This document shows positions 8,161-17,814 of a stretch of DNA of 64,000 nt, in pieces (position 1 is the stretch's first letter; the number at the start of each line of letters is the position of its first letter). The translations under genes were made by a program, and so were the position numbers. Where the stretch lies: positions 1 through 64,000 of the forward strand of contig WBSF01000008.1 in assembly GCA_008923315.1 (NCBI GenBank), read 5' to 3'. Origin of the DNA: Betaproteobacteria bacterium SCN1. GTDB taxonomy: Bacteria; Pseudomonadota; Gammaproteobacteria; Burkholderiales; Thiobacillaceae. The notes beneath the pieces are model-generated. The model did no database searches, had not been told where the DNA came from, and saw only the letters and a list, made by a program, of their open reading frames with translations.

Positions 8161-8879
8161 ATCGGCAGAAAGATCATCGTGGCGGCGTTCACCACGCCGA
8201 AGCGGATGGCGCGGTTGCTTTTGTCCTCGATGACCTTGGCGAGAGTGTCCTCGACGCCGATCAGCTTGCCGAATTCGCGTTCGAAACTGAGGTTGGGTAT
8301 GCCGTTGGGGTCGAAGCCGTTCGACAGCAGCATGGGGTCGCCCATGGCGTTGCGCGCGGTGGCGAGTTTCCACATCACGGCTTCGGTGTTGCGCGCGGCG
8401 TTGTAGAGTTTCTGGGCGTCGACTTCGGTGAGCAGGTAGAACTCGGTCCGGTGGTCGAACGCGGCCATGTGCATGACCAGCAGACCGCCCATCAGGGATT
8501 TCACGCGGTCGCCGGCATAGTCGGCGCGCAGGGCGTCGAGCAGGGCGTTTTCCCACTTCAGGCTGCGCTGCGGCGACAGATGCCAGTAGGGCAGCGGTTT
8601 GAACAGGGCGGCGGTTGCATCCTCGGCGCTGGCATGGCCGGATTTGCGCCACTCGGCCGGGTTGCGCCGGTAGAGTTTGAGGGTGAGCGTGCGCAGGATG
8701 GCCAGCATTTCCTGCTGGTGGATTTCGACGACGTTGTCGACGTCGCCTTTGGCGAGATCCTTCATGCTGAACGACCGGGCGCTGCTGCTGCCGTCCTTGC
8801 GGTGAATGGTCTGGCCGGTGCAACCGGCAATGAGCAAAAGGGCGAGGCAGGCGGCGGCAAGTCGGACGTCGTGTTTCAC
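8157..8879 (-). CDS. Putative lipoprotein, unknown function
   Basis: A 240-residue protein with a lipoprotein signal peptide: basic start MKHDVR, hydrophobic core, lipobox LIAGC with Cys at about 20. The mature part is mixed helical, with FSMKDLAKGDVDNVVEIHQQ and LYRRNPAEWRKSG, and no catalytic motif was recognised. It overlaps the genes on both sides by 4 nt. It therefore sits in an operon selO, lipoprotein, unknown protein. It is probably anchored in the outer or inner membrane facing the periplasm. Confidence 0.7.
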   Translation of the reverse strand: MKHDVRLAAACLALLLIAGCTGQTIHRKDGSSSARSFSMKDLAKGDVDNVVEIHQQEMLAILRTLTLKLYRRNPAEWRKSGHASAEDATAALFKPLPYWHLSPQRSLKWENALLDALRADYAGDRVKSLMGGLLVMHMAAFDHRTEFYLLTEVDAQKLYNAARNTEAVMWKLATARNAMGDPMLLSNGFDPNGIPNLSFEREFGKLIGVEDTLAKVIEDKSNRAIRFGVVNAATMIFLPI

Positions 8880-10327
8880 GACGAGCAGCTTACCTCAATC
8901 TTTCGTGCCCAGTCGGGCGGCTCGGCGGCGTAGGCGTCGGATTCGGGCTGATCGTCGTAGGGACGCGTCAGCAGCGCATGCAGGCGCGCCACCTCGCTGG
9001 TGTCGCGCTGGTCGGCGGCGCGGCGGATGGCGGTTTCGGCCAGGTGGTTGCGCAGGATGTACTTGGGATTGACGGCGCGCAGGGCAATGCGGCGTTCGGC
9101 GTCCGGCACCCCGGTCTGCCGCAGGGCGGCGGCGTAACGCGCAGCCCAGGCGTCGAAGGCGTCGCGGTCGAGAAAGCGGTCGCGCACGGGAGCGTTGGTC
9201 GCGCCGGACGTACTGTCGAAATCGCACAGGCAGCGGAAGAAGATCGTGTAGTCGACATGGCTGGCGGCCATGAGTTCGAGCAGGTCGAGCAGCAGGCCGA
9301 CAGTGTCGCCGCCGGGCGCGAGGCCGATTTTGGCGGTCATGCGCGCCACATAGGCCCGGCTGAAAATCTGCGGGTAGTCCTGGATGGCGCTGGAAGCGGC
9401 CTCCACCGACAGCAGCGGCACCAGCGCCTGCGCGAGTTTGGTCACGTTCCATGCGCCCACGTCGGGCTGCTGGTCGAAGGCGTAGCGGCCGCCGGTATCG
9501 GAATGGTTGCAGACAAAGCCGGGGTCGAAGGCGTCCAGAAAGCCAAAGGGGCCGTAGTCGAGCGTGAGCCCGAGGATGGACATGTTGTCGGTGTTCATCA
9601 CGCCGTGTGCGAAACCCACGGCCTGCCAGTCCGCCATCAGCTCGGCCGTGCGCCGCATCACTTCGTGCAGGAAGGCGGCATGGGGCTCGTCGAGCCCGGC
9701 GAATTCGGGGTAGTAGCGCCGGATCACGTAGTCGGCCAGTTCGCGGATCGGTTCGGGCTGGTTGCGGTAATAGAAGACTTCGAACGAGCCGAAGCGCACG
9801 AAGCTCGGCGCGAGCCGCGTCACCAGCGCGGCGGTTTCCTCGTCCTCGCGATACACCGGCAGGTCGCTGCCGACGATGGCAAGCGCGCGCGTGGTGGGGA
9901 TGCCGAGCGCGTGCATGGCCTCGGAGCAGAGGAATTCGCGGATGCTCGAACGCAGTACCGCGCGCCCGTCGCCGCCGCGCGAATACGGCGTGCGGCCGGC
10001 GCCCTTGAGCTGGATTTCCCAGCCTCCGGTTTCGCCGAGCAGCAAGGCGCGGCCGTCGCCGAGTTGCGGGACGTAATGGCCGAACTGGTGGCCGGCGTAG
10101 AGCGCGGCCACCGGGTCCATGCCGGGCAGCAGGCGGTTGCCGGCCAGCGTCTCGATCAGGTCGCGCCGGTGGATAGCACCGGCGTCCAGGCCCAGCAGGG
10201 CGAGCGCGTCCGGGCTGTGGCAGACCAGATAAGGGTCGGGCACCGGCGTGGCCTGTATGCGCGAGTGAAAAGTCCCGGGCAGGCGGGCAAAACCGTTGTC
10301 GAAGGCAAGGGCATCAAGGGAAGACAT
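8876..10327 (-). CDS. selO: Protein adenylyltransferase SelO (YdiU family)
   Basis: A 483-residue pseudokinase-fold enzyme that transfers AMP from ATP to Ser/Thr/Tyr of target proteins, implicated in redox stress. Family hallmarks are AGHQFGHYVPQLGDGRA near the N-terminus, EIQLKGAGRTPYSRGGDGRAVL, the active-site region GVMNTDNMSILGLTLDYGPFGF and the C-terminal CSS tripeptide that matches the conserved redox Cys. Length equals the family norm. It heads a short operon with the downstream lipoprotein (4-nt overlap). The N-terminus MSSLDALAFDNGFARLP is family-like and supports ATG 10327. Confidence 0.95.
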   Translation of the reverse strand: MSSLDALAFDNGFARLPGTFHSRIQATPVPDPYLVCHSPDALALLGLDAGAIHRRDLIETLAGNRLLPGMDPVAALYAGHQFGHYVPQLGDGRALLLGETGGWEIQLKGAGRTPYSRGGDGRAVLRSSIREFLCSEAMHALGIPTTRALAIVGSDLPVYREDEETAALVTRLAPSFVRFGSFEVFYYRNQPEPIRELADYVIRRYYPEFAGLDEPHAAFLHEVMRRTAELMADWQAVGFAHGVMNTDNMSILGLTLDYGPFGFLDAFDPGFVCNHSDTGGRYAFDQQPDVGAWNVTKLAQALVPLLSVEAASSAIQDYPQIFSRAYVARMTAKIGLAPGGDTVGLLLDLLELMAASHVDYTIFFRCLCDFDSTSGATNAPVRDRFLDRDAFDAWAARYAAALRQTGVPDAERRIALRAVNPKYILRNHLAETAIRRAADQRDTSEVARLHALLTRPYDDQPESDAYAAEPPDWARKIEVSCSS

Positions 10328-10557
10328 GCGCGGATTGTAGGGGCTCGCCGCGTCCCCGCCACCCGGTTGTTCGCAGGGTTAAGCCGGCGAACAGCGGTTC
10401 GCGGGGCTGGGGGCGCTGGTATGCTTCCGTGCCGCCCGGCCGATGCTGGCGCGTGATGTGTTCCATTTCGAGACCGTATGCCTGCTTCCATCGCCCCGGC
10501 GCTACCGGCTGTCCTGCCATCGCACGGCATGCGGTCCGCGCGTCCGCGTTCACGTTC

Positions 10558-11763
10558 ATGAGAAGGCCCGGTCTCCGTGCTGCCCAGTTGCTGTGGCTGG
10601 CCACGGTGGTGCTGGTCACGCTGAACCTGCGGCCGTTTCTCACCGCCATCGGGCCGCTGACCCCGGCCATCCAGACGGAGACCGGCATGAGTCTGGAGGC
10701 GCTGGCCTGGCTCACGCTGCTGCCGATGGTGCTGATCGGTGCGGGGACCTGGGCGACGCCGGCCGTGCAGACCCGCCTGGGCGTGCGGCCGGCGATGCTG
10801 CTGGCGCTGGCGCTCATTGCCTTCGGCTGTGCGCTGCGCCTGGCCGGTGGCGTGTCTGCCGTGCTGATCGCCACCGCCGTCTTGTGCGGCACGGGCGTGG
10901 CGCTGGTGCAGGGCATGCTGCCGGGTCTGATCAAGTTTCACGCGCCGCGTCATGTGGCGCCGATGATGGGCGTCTATTCGGCCGCGCTGATGAGCGGCGG
11001 CGCGCTGGGGGCACAGGTTTCGCCGCTGGCCATGCAATGGGGGTTGAGCTGGCAGGCCGCGCTCGCGCTCTGGACCGGGCCGGTACTGCTGGCGCTGGCG
11101 CTGGCCCGGACGGCGCTGGATACGCTGCCGCAGCCGCCCGCAGCGCCGCAGAACGGGAGCGATACCCGCTGGCTGTTGCGCCGCCGCCGGACCTGGCTGC
11201 TCATGCTGGCCTTCGGCCTGATGAACGGCGGCTACGCCATGATGGTGGCCTGGCTGGCGCCGTACTACCAGGAACAGGGCTGGAGCGCGACGCACAGCGG
11301 CCTGATCGTCGCCGTGGTGTCCCTGGCACAGGCGGCGGCAGCGTTCGTCTTCCCGCTGCTGGCGGCACGCCATCAGGATCGCCGGCCCTGGCTCTGGCTC
11401 ACGCTGGCCTGTCAGGCCGCGGGTTTTGCCGCGCTGGCCGAATGGCCCGCCGTGGCGCCCATGGCGGCGGCCGTGGTGCTGGGCGTGGGCATCGGCGGCT
11501 GTTTTGCGCTCTTCATGGTGGTGGCGCTCGATCATTTGCGCCATCCCATGCAGGCCGGTGCGCTCAGTGCGCTGATGCAGGGCGGGGGCTTCATGCTGAC
11601 GGCGGTGGCGCCCTGGGCGATGGCGCGTCTGCATGAAACCACCGGCGGATACCGTGCAGGCTGGCTGGCGCAGTGCGGCGCCGTGCTGCTGGTGGCCCTG
11701 CTGGTTACCCGGTTCGGGCCCGGACGCTACGAGGCGGCGATGCGGCCGCCTTCGCGCCGGTAG
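10558..11763 (+). CDS. MFS transporter, CynX/NimT family
   Basis: A 401-residue inner-membrane major facilitator with about 12 hydrophobic helices. The N-terminal TLNLRPFLTAIGPLTPAIQ is characteristic of the CynX/NimT (cyanate or 2-nitroimidazole transporter) branch. Start ATG 10558 (MRRPGLRAAQLLWL) puts a short basic leader before helix 1. The longer frame to 10429 adds unrelated sequence. Substrate cannot be told from sequence and no cyanase gene is nearby. It is transcribed alone. The 230 bases between selO and this start hold both divergent promoters but no motif I can name. Confidence 0.85.
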   Translation: MRRPGLRAAQLLWLATVVLVTLNLRPFLTAIGPLTPAIQTETGMSLEALAWLTLLPMVLIGAGTWATPAVQTRLGVRPAMLLALALIAFGCALRLAGGVSAVLIATAVLCGTGVALVQGMLPGLIKFHAPRHVAPMMGVYSAALMSGGALGAQVSPLAMQWGLSWQAALALWTGPVLLALALARTALDTLPQPPAAPQNGSDTRWLLRRRRTWLLMLAFGLMNGGYAMMVAWLAPYYQEQGWSATHSGLIVAVVSLAQAAAAFVFPLLAARHQDRRPWLWLTLACQAAGFAALAEWPAVAPMAAAVVLGVGIGGCFALFMVVALDHLRHPMQAGALSALMQGGGFMLTAVAPWAMARLHETTGGYRAGWLAQCGAVLLVALLVTRFGPGRYEAAMRPPSRR

Positions 11764-11782
11764 GGCGGGCGCGGCGTCCGGC

Positions 11783-14002
11783 TCAGAACTTGCCTTCGAG
11801 CGAAAGGTTGAACACGCGCACGCCGCGCGCACGGTCGATTTCTCGGCGAACCAGGCTGCCGGCGGCGTATTCGAGCGTGTCGTCGCCCGTCCGGGCTTCG
11901 GTGACGTTGTCGACCGACAGGCGCAGCGAAAGCTTGCTGCTGAATTTGCGCACCGCGAACAGATCGAGCTGGGTGCGCGGTGTCGTCGTCTGCTCGGTGT
12001 CCTGGCTGGCTTCGCTGCTGAAGGCGGAGCTGTACGAGAGATTGCCGCCGAAGGTGAGGCCGCGGTCTTTCAGTTCGTAGTCGACGCCCAGGCTCGCGGC
12101 GCGGCGCGGGCTTTCCTGTCGCACGAAGGCGGTGCTGTCGTCGATCGTCAGGCGGCTGGTGGAGACGTTGCCGCGCAGGGTGAGGCCGGGCAGCTCGGCG
12201 ACTTTCCATTTGAAGTCGGCGACCACGCTGGTTTCGCTGGCGGAATCGAAGTTGACCGGACGTTCGACGTAGCGGCCCGATTCGAGCAGGATGCGGCGCT
12301 GGATCTTGTCGGAGATGTCGCGCAGGTAGAGATTGAGGCCGGCGGTGCCGCGCTGTTCGGGCAGGAAGTGTTCCACGCCCATCTGCAGCGTGGTGGTCGT
12401 TTCCGGCTTGAGCGCGGGGTTGCCGCCGCGGTCCGGGTTGGACAGCGTGTTCTGGCCGGTGGTGGTGCGCACGATGGGGGAAAGATCGTTCACGTTCGGC
12501 AGGCGCTGGTTCATCGCCACGCTGGTGCGCAGATTCCAGCGCTCGTTCATGCGCCAGACGTAATGTACCGAAGGCAGCCAGGTGACCGTGTCGTCCGCGA
12601 TCTTCGCGCCGAGCGCGTCGACCACCTGACGGCCGCTGGCGGAGACGCGCAGGCCGGGGGTGAGCGTATGGGCCTCGGCGAACTGCCACTCGTCCTGCGC
12701 CCACAGGGCAAATTCGCTTTCGCGCGACTCGGCGCGCGCCTGCGCGCCGAGGCTGGCCGGGACGCCGTTCTGCGTTTCGCTGCGGCTGTCGGTCGTCTTC
12801 TTGACCGAGGCGTCGAGGCCGAAGGTGGCGATGTGGGTGCCGTTGGCGAACGACTGACTGGTCTTGCCGCGGAAATTCGCGCCCAGGCTGCGGCTTTCGT
12901 CCAGCGTGTCGGTCGATCCGGTCAGCGCACCGCCGGCGTTGTATTCGTTGCGGGTGCGGTCGGTACGGTCCGTCTGTCCCTGCAGTGCCAGCACGGCGCT
13001 GGTTTCACCCTGGCCGGGGCGGCGTTTCTTGTAGTCGAAGGCGAGACGGCCATTGAGGTTGCGGCCTTCGCTGTCGTTGTACACCGAGCCGTCGCCGGTG
13101 CGGCCGGTGCCGTTCAGCGGGTTGGTGTAGGTGTAGCGCTGCGTTTCGTTGACGAGGTCGTTGGTGCGGCCGAACAGCATGGGGCTGATCACCAGGCGCG
13201 CACCGTCGCCGAGATCGCGCGTGTAGCGCGCGATCAGATGCAGGCCATTGGAGCGGCCGCTGTCTTCGTCGTGTTCGAGGTCGTAACCGGTGCGCGCGCC
13301 GCCGGCGAAGGTTTCGATCGATACGTCGCGTCCGCCCGTGGTGGCGCGGGTGTCGGCAAAGCCGATGAGGATCAGCCCGGCTTCGCCTTCGCGGTTGCCG
13401 TAGGTGCCGCCGGCACGGCCGCCCAGGCCGCCGTCGTTGGCCGTCAGGCCGGCGCGGAAGGTCCCGGCCTTGGTGCCGGGCGCGTCGCGCAGGATGAGGT
13501 TGACGGTGCCGCCGGGGCCTGACGGGAATTCCGGCGTGCTGTTCTTGATGATTTCGATGCGTTCGATCAGGTCGGCCGGCAGGCGGAAGGCGGCGCGACT
13601 GCCGCCGGGCAGCGAGATGCCGTCGACCACGACATTGGGCTGCAGCCGGTCTTCACCGCGCTGGCGGCCGCCGCGTCCCTGGGTGGGCGGTGAGAGATTC
13701 ACGCCGGGCAGCTGGCGCAGCAGTTCGCCCACGGTCGCCGCGTCCATGCGTTCGAGATCTTCGCGGCTGATGACGACCTTGGCCGAGGAGGAAAACTGGC
13801 GCTCTTCCTGCGCGGTATCGGGCGTGGCCGTGACCTGGACCGTATCCAGCGTGGTCGGAGCGACCGGTTCGGCGACCGGTTCGGCGGCCGGTGCGTCGGG
13901 CGAGGGCGTCTGCGCGTGCGCGGCGAAGGCGGCAAGGCAGGCGGCAAGGCAGAGCACGCGGGGGAAAGGCGGTGTCGACATGGGGGTTGTGGGCGGGGAC
14001 AT
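11783..14002 (-). CDS. TonB-dependent outer-membrane receptor
   Basis: A 739-residue receptor. Signal peptide (FPRVLCLAACLAAFAAHA), Pro/Ala-rich spacer, then TonB box TTLDTVQVTAT near 50-60. The plug domain contains GELLRQLPGVNLSPP and RIEIIKNSTPEFPSGPGGTVNLIL. A barrel with many alternating strands follows, ending in a terminal Phe (SLEGKF), the usual BAM signal. The plug is short and the Arg-rich loop GRGGRQRGEDR is notable. The ligand is unknown: iron chelate or another scarce nutrient. It is the second gene of an operon behind the secreted protein at 14017-14664 (14-nt gap). An in-frame ATG at 13981 is an alternative start. Confidence 0.85.
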   Translation of the reverse strand: MSPPTTPMSTPPFPRVLCLAACLAAFAAHAQTPSPDAPAAEPVAEPVAPTTLDTVQVTATPDTAQEERQFSSSAKVVISREDLERMDAATVGELLRQLPGVNLSPPTQGRGGRQRGEDRLQPNVVVDGISLPGGSRAAFRLPADLIERIEIIKNSTPEFPSGPGGTVNLILRDAPGTKAGTFRAGLTANDGGLGGRAGGTYGNREGEAGLILIGFADTRATTGGRDVSIETFAGGARTGYDLEHDEDSGRSNGLHLIARYTRDLGDGARLVISPMLFGRTNDLVNETQRYTYTNPLNGTGRTGDGSVYNDSEGRNLNGRLAFDYKKRRPGQGETSAVLALQGQTDRTDRTRNEYNAGGALTGSTDTLDESRSLGANFRGKTSQSFANGTHIATFGLDASVKKTTDSRSETQNGVPASLGAQARAESRESEFALWAQDEWQFAEAHTLTPGLRVSASGRQVVDALGAKIADDTVTWLPSVHYVWRMNERWNLRTSVAMNQRLPNVNDLSPIVRTTTGQNTLSNPDRGGNPALKPETTTTLQMGVEHFLPEQRGTAGLNLYLRDISDKIQRRILLESGRYVERPVNFDSASETSVVADFKWKVAELPGLTLRGNVSTSRLTIDDSTAFVRQESPRRAASLGVDYELKDRGLTFGGNLSYSSAFSSEASQDTEQTTTPRTQLDLFAVRKFSSKLSLRLSVDNVTEARTGDDTLEYAAGSLVRREIDRARGVRVFNLSLEGKF

Positions 14003-14016
14003 GTTCGGGAAGAGGG

Positions 14017-14664
14017 TCAGTCGGGCAGGCGGTCGAGGCTGAAAGCTTCGACCGCAACACCGAATTCGTTGCGGGTGCCGACGCCGTCGGCCCGGATTGT
14101 CGCACCGGGCTGAAGCAGGCTGCGATTGCGATGCGCGAGCCGCGGCGACAGGCGCACCACGGTGCCGTCTTCGAGCAGCAGGCCGCGCGGGCGGCGCGGC
14201 GAACCGAGCACGCGGACGATCTTGCCTTCGGCGCGCAGGCTGTCGAGCTGCGGAGCCGGTGCGGCGGGCCGGTCGGGAGTATCGAGCAGGCTGCGGCCGC
14301 TGTCGACGTTGATCAGTGCGCGAGCGTGCGGCTCGCCCCGTCCGTGGCCGCGCGCGACGATTGCGCGCACGCGCTCGCCGGGCCGCACGAATTGTGCCGC
14401 TCCCTCGCCGAGCGCGGGCGGCAGGCAGACCAGAGTGCCGTCGTCGAGCTGCAACAGGTCGATCCGGCCGAGCGGATTGATGAAGTAACGCGTCAACGTC
14501 CCTTCGAGCTGTGTCGGCGCCTCTGTCGCGATTCCGGCGGAAGACGCGTCCATGCCCGCCCGGCCGGCGTGGGCAGGAACGGTGCAGGCGGCGAATGCGA
14601 GGCCGGTGCAGGCGAGACGGGCGATGAAGCGCGGCATGCGGAATCGGGGGCGATGGAGAGCCAT
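14017..14664 (-). CDS. Exported protein with two OB/beta-type modules
   Basis: A 215-residue protein with a signal peptide (RFIARLACTGLAFAACTVPAHA). The mature part has two similar segments, LTRYFINPLGRIDLLQLDDGTLVCLPP near 55-85 and GKIVRVLGSPRRPRGLLLEDGTVVRLSP near 145-175. Each has the pattern of a small beta barrel with a 'L..DGT.V.L.P' core. They suggest an internal duplication of a DUF5666/OB-like fold. It is upstream of, and probably co-transcribed with, the TonB receptor. No function is known. Confidence 0.65.
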   Translation of the reverse strand: MALHRPRFRMPRFIARLACTGLAFAACTVPAHAGRAGMDASSAGIATEAPTQLEGTLTRYFINPLGRIDLLQLDDGTLVCLPPALGEGAAQFVRPGERVRAIVARGHGRGEPHARALINVDSGRSLLDTPDRPAAPAPQLDSLRAEGKIVRVLGSPRRPRGLLLEDGTVVRLSPRLAHRNRSLLQPGATIRADGVGTRNEFGVAVEAFSLDRLPD

Positions 14665-14789
14665 GTTATGCAGGATATAGCGAAGGGCATGCCAGATCGG
14701 CAGCCGTGTGGAATCAAGGGCTTGGCGTGCACGTTTCGGACGGCGTGTCCGCCCGCGCGACAGCGGGTGTCACGCAGGCGGACAGAGGC

Positions 14790-16079
<1,290 letters not shown>

Positions 16080-16080
16080 G

Positions 16081-17514
16081 TCAGATGGGCCAGTCGATTT
16101 CGAAAGTGGCGCCGGGTGTGTCGGGTACCAGGCGTGCATGGCCGCCATGCGCGGCAGCGATTTCGCGGACCAGTGCGAGCCCCAGACCGACGCCGTCGGC
16201 ACGCCCGGTGACGAAAGGTTCGAACAGCTGCGCGGCCACGCGCGGTGCGACGCCGGGACCGCTGTCGGCCACGCGCAGGACGAGCCGGCCGCCGCCCGCA
16301 TCGAGACGCAGGCCGACGGTGCCGCCCGGCGGCGTGTGCGCGCGTGCATTGGCGAGCAGGTTGTCGCAGGCGCGGCCCATCAGGTCGGGATCGAAGCGTG
16401 CGATGGGGGCCGTCTCCGGCGGCGTCACGACGAGCGTCACCTTGACGGCGGCAAAGGCTGCGCGATGGCGTGCGGCGCAGGCTTCGAGCCAGAGGGCGGG
16501 GTCGACTTCGCGCGGTGCGGGATGGAAGGGCTGGGTGAGCGCAAGCAGGCTGCCGATCAGGCGCTCGACGCGGCCGGTCTGTTCGAGCACGGCGTCGAGC
16601 GCCTGATGGGCGCGGTCGAGCCGGGTCGCGTCGTCGCCAGCGACGGCGAGCGCGTTTTCCGCGCGCAGTCTCAAGGTGGCGAGCGGATTGCGGACCTCGT
16701 GCGCGAGCCCGGCCGACAGCCGGCCCAGCAAAGCCAGCCGTTGCGCGTCGGCGAGCGTGCGGCCGAGCGCGGCGGCTTCGTCGCGCGCGGCGGCGAGCCG
16801 ATCCGCGTAGGCATTGAGGGCGTGCGCGATGCGGTCGAGTTCGGGGTGGCCGGTGGACGCGTCGGGCAGGGGCTGGCGGCCGTCGGGTTCGCGCCGCAGC
16901 GCGGCCTCGATATCGCCGATGCTGCGGTTCCAGCGGGTGACGCTCCACAGGAAGCCGCCGCCGGCGAGCAGGGTGAAGACCAGCAGTGCGCCCATCGCCA
17001 GCGCGAGCCGGTCGAAAGTGCTGCCTACGAGCGTCGGCACGCGTGTCTGCGTCCACGCCGCCGGGCCGGTCGCGTCGGCGCAGGCGACCGCGATGCGCGT
17101 TTCGCGCAGGCCGGGATCGATCTCGACCAGGCTGGTCCGGCCGATCCGGGCGCGTTCGGCCAGGGCCGCGATGTGCGGCAATCCGGCCGGCGGCGCGTCA
17201 GTGGGCGGACGGTCGCCGTCCAGGGTCGGAAAGACGTGGACAAGCAGCCGCTCGTCCCAATAGCCGCCCTCCACGCCGGGCAGGTCGCGCAGGGCGAGGT
17301 CGGCGAGGGCCTCGAGCGCCGTCGGTTGATGGTGGCGGGCGGCGAGACCGAGCAGGCTCTCACAGCCGGATCGCGCAGCCAGTTCGGCGCGCGCAAGCTG
17401 GGCACGGCTGCCTTCGCGGGCCAGGCTCGCGAGCAGCGCGGCCATTGCCACGATGATGGCGAGCAGGACCAGCCAGTGAAGCAGCAGGCGCGTCTTGAAG
17501 GGCAGGGTGAACAC
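16081..17514 (-). CDS. Sensor histidine kinase
   Basis: A 477-residue inner-membrane kinase. TM1 about 10-31, periplasmic sensor about 32-165, TM2 about 170-192 and a HAMP-like linker. Dimerisation domain with phospho-His272 (GLAHEVRNPLAT), ATP-binding N-box DNLLANARAHT, G1 ADSGPGV and G2 GVGLGLALV. It is the first gene of a two-gene operon with the NtrC-type regulator (1-nt gap). The signal is unknown. Its position between two TonB receptor loci makes a role in nutrient or metal uptake possible but unproven. Confidence 0.93.
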   Translation of the reverse strand: MFTLPFKTRLLLHWLVLLAIIVAMAALLASLAREGSRAQLARAELAARSGCESLLGLAARHHQPTALEALADLALRDLPGVEGGYWDERLLVHVFPTLDGDRPPTDAPPAGLPHIAALAERARIGRTSLVEIDPGLRETRIAVACADATGPAAWTQTRVPTLVGSTFDRLALAMGALLVFTLLAGGGFLWSVTRWNRSIGDIEAALRREPDGRQPLPDASTGHPELDRIAHALNAYADRLAAARDEAAALGRTLADAQRLALLGRLSAGLAHEVRNPLATLRLRAENALAVAGDDATRLDRAHQALDAVLEQTGRVERLIGSLLALTQPFHPAPREVDPALWLEACAARHRAAFAAVKVTLVVTPPETAPIARFDPDLMGRACDNLLANARAHTPPGGTVGLRLDAGGGRLVLRVADSGPGVAPRVAAQLFEPFVTGRADGVGLGLALVREIAAAHGGHARLVPDTPGATFEIDWPI

Positions 17515-17590
17515 GGGCGCGTTGTATCGGTGCGACAGCGATGGCGGAGGGCGATCGTCTGGGGCGTGCCGGGGCTTGCGTAATCTAAGT

Positions 17591-17609
17591 GAGAAATATT
17601 ATCATTGCT
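17591..17609 (+). promoter_or_regulatory. Putative Fur box upstream of siderophore receptor
   Basis: GAGAAATATTATCATTGCT agrees with the 19-bp Fur consensus (GATAATGATAATCATTATC) at 12 positions, including the ATCATT core. It lies in an A/T-rich patch in the 300-base region between the divergent kinase and receptor genes, 206 bases before the receptor ATG. No other motif was recognised in 17515-17814. Confidence 0.45.
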
Positions 17610-17814
17610 TTTAACAATTAAAGCCAGCCGCGCGCAAGCGCAGCCAGCCACAACACGAAATCAGGGAGCGTCCAGTCAGCCAGTCCGCGCGTGCGTCGTG
17701 TTTGCCGCCCGTGCCGGTGCCCGGTTCGTGCCGTCATTGTCCCAGCAGCCAGCCTGCTCCGCGCGATGCGGACTGCCAGCCATTTGAATATCCGTTGTTT
17801 CCAGGAGAAACCCA

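Noticed and set aside
7501-8823. 440-codon open frame over two genes on the minus strand
   Set aside because: The first 220 codons are Arg/Pro/Gln-rich antisense-type noise. The real gene starts at the ATG at 8160, which has a family-like N-terminus.
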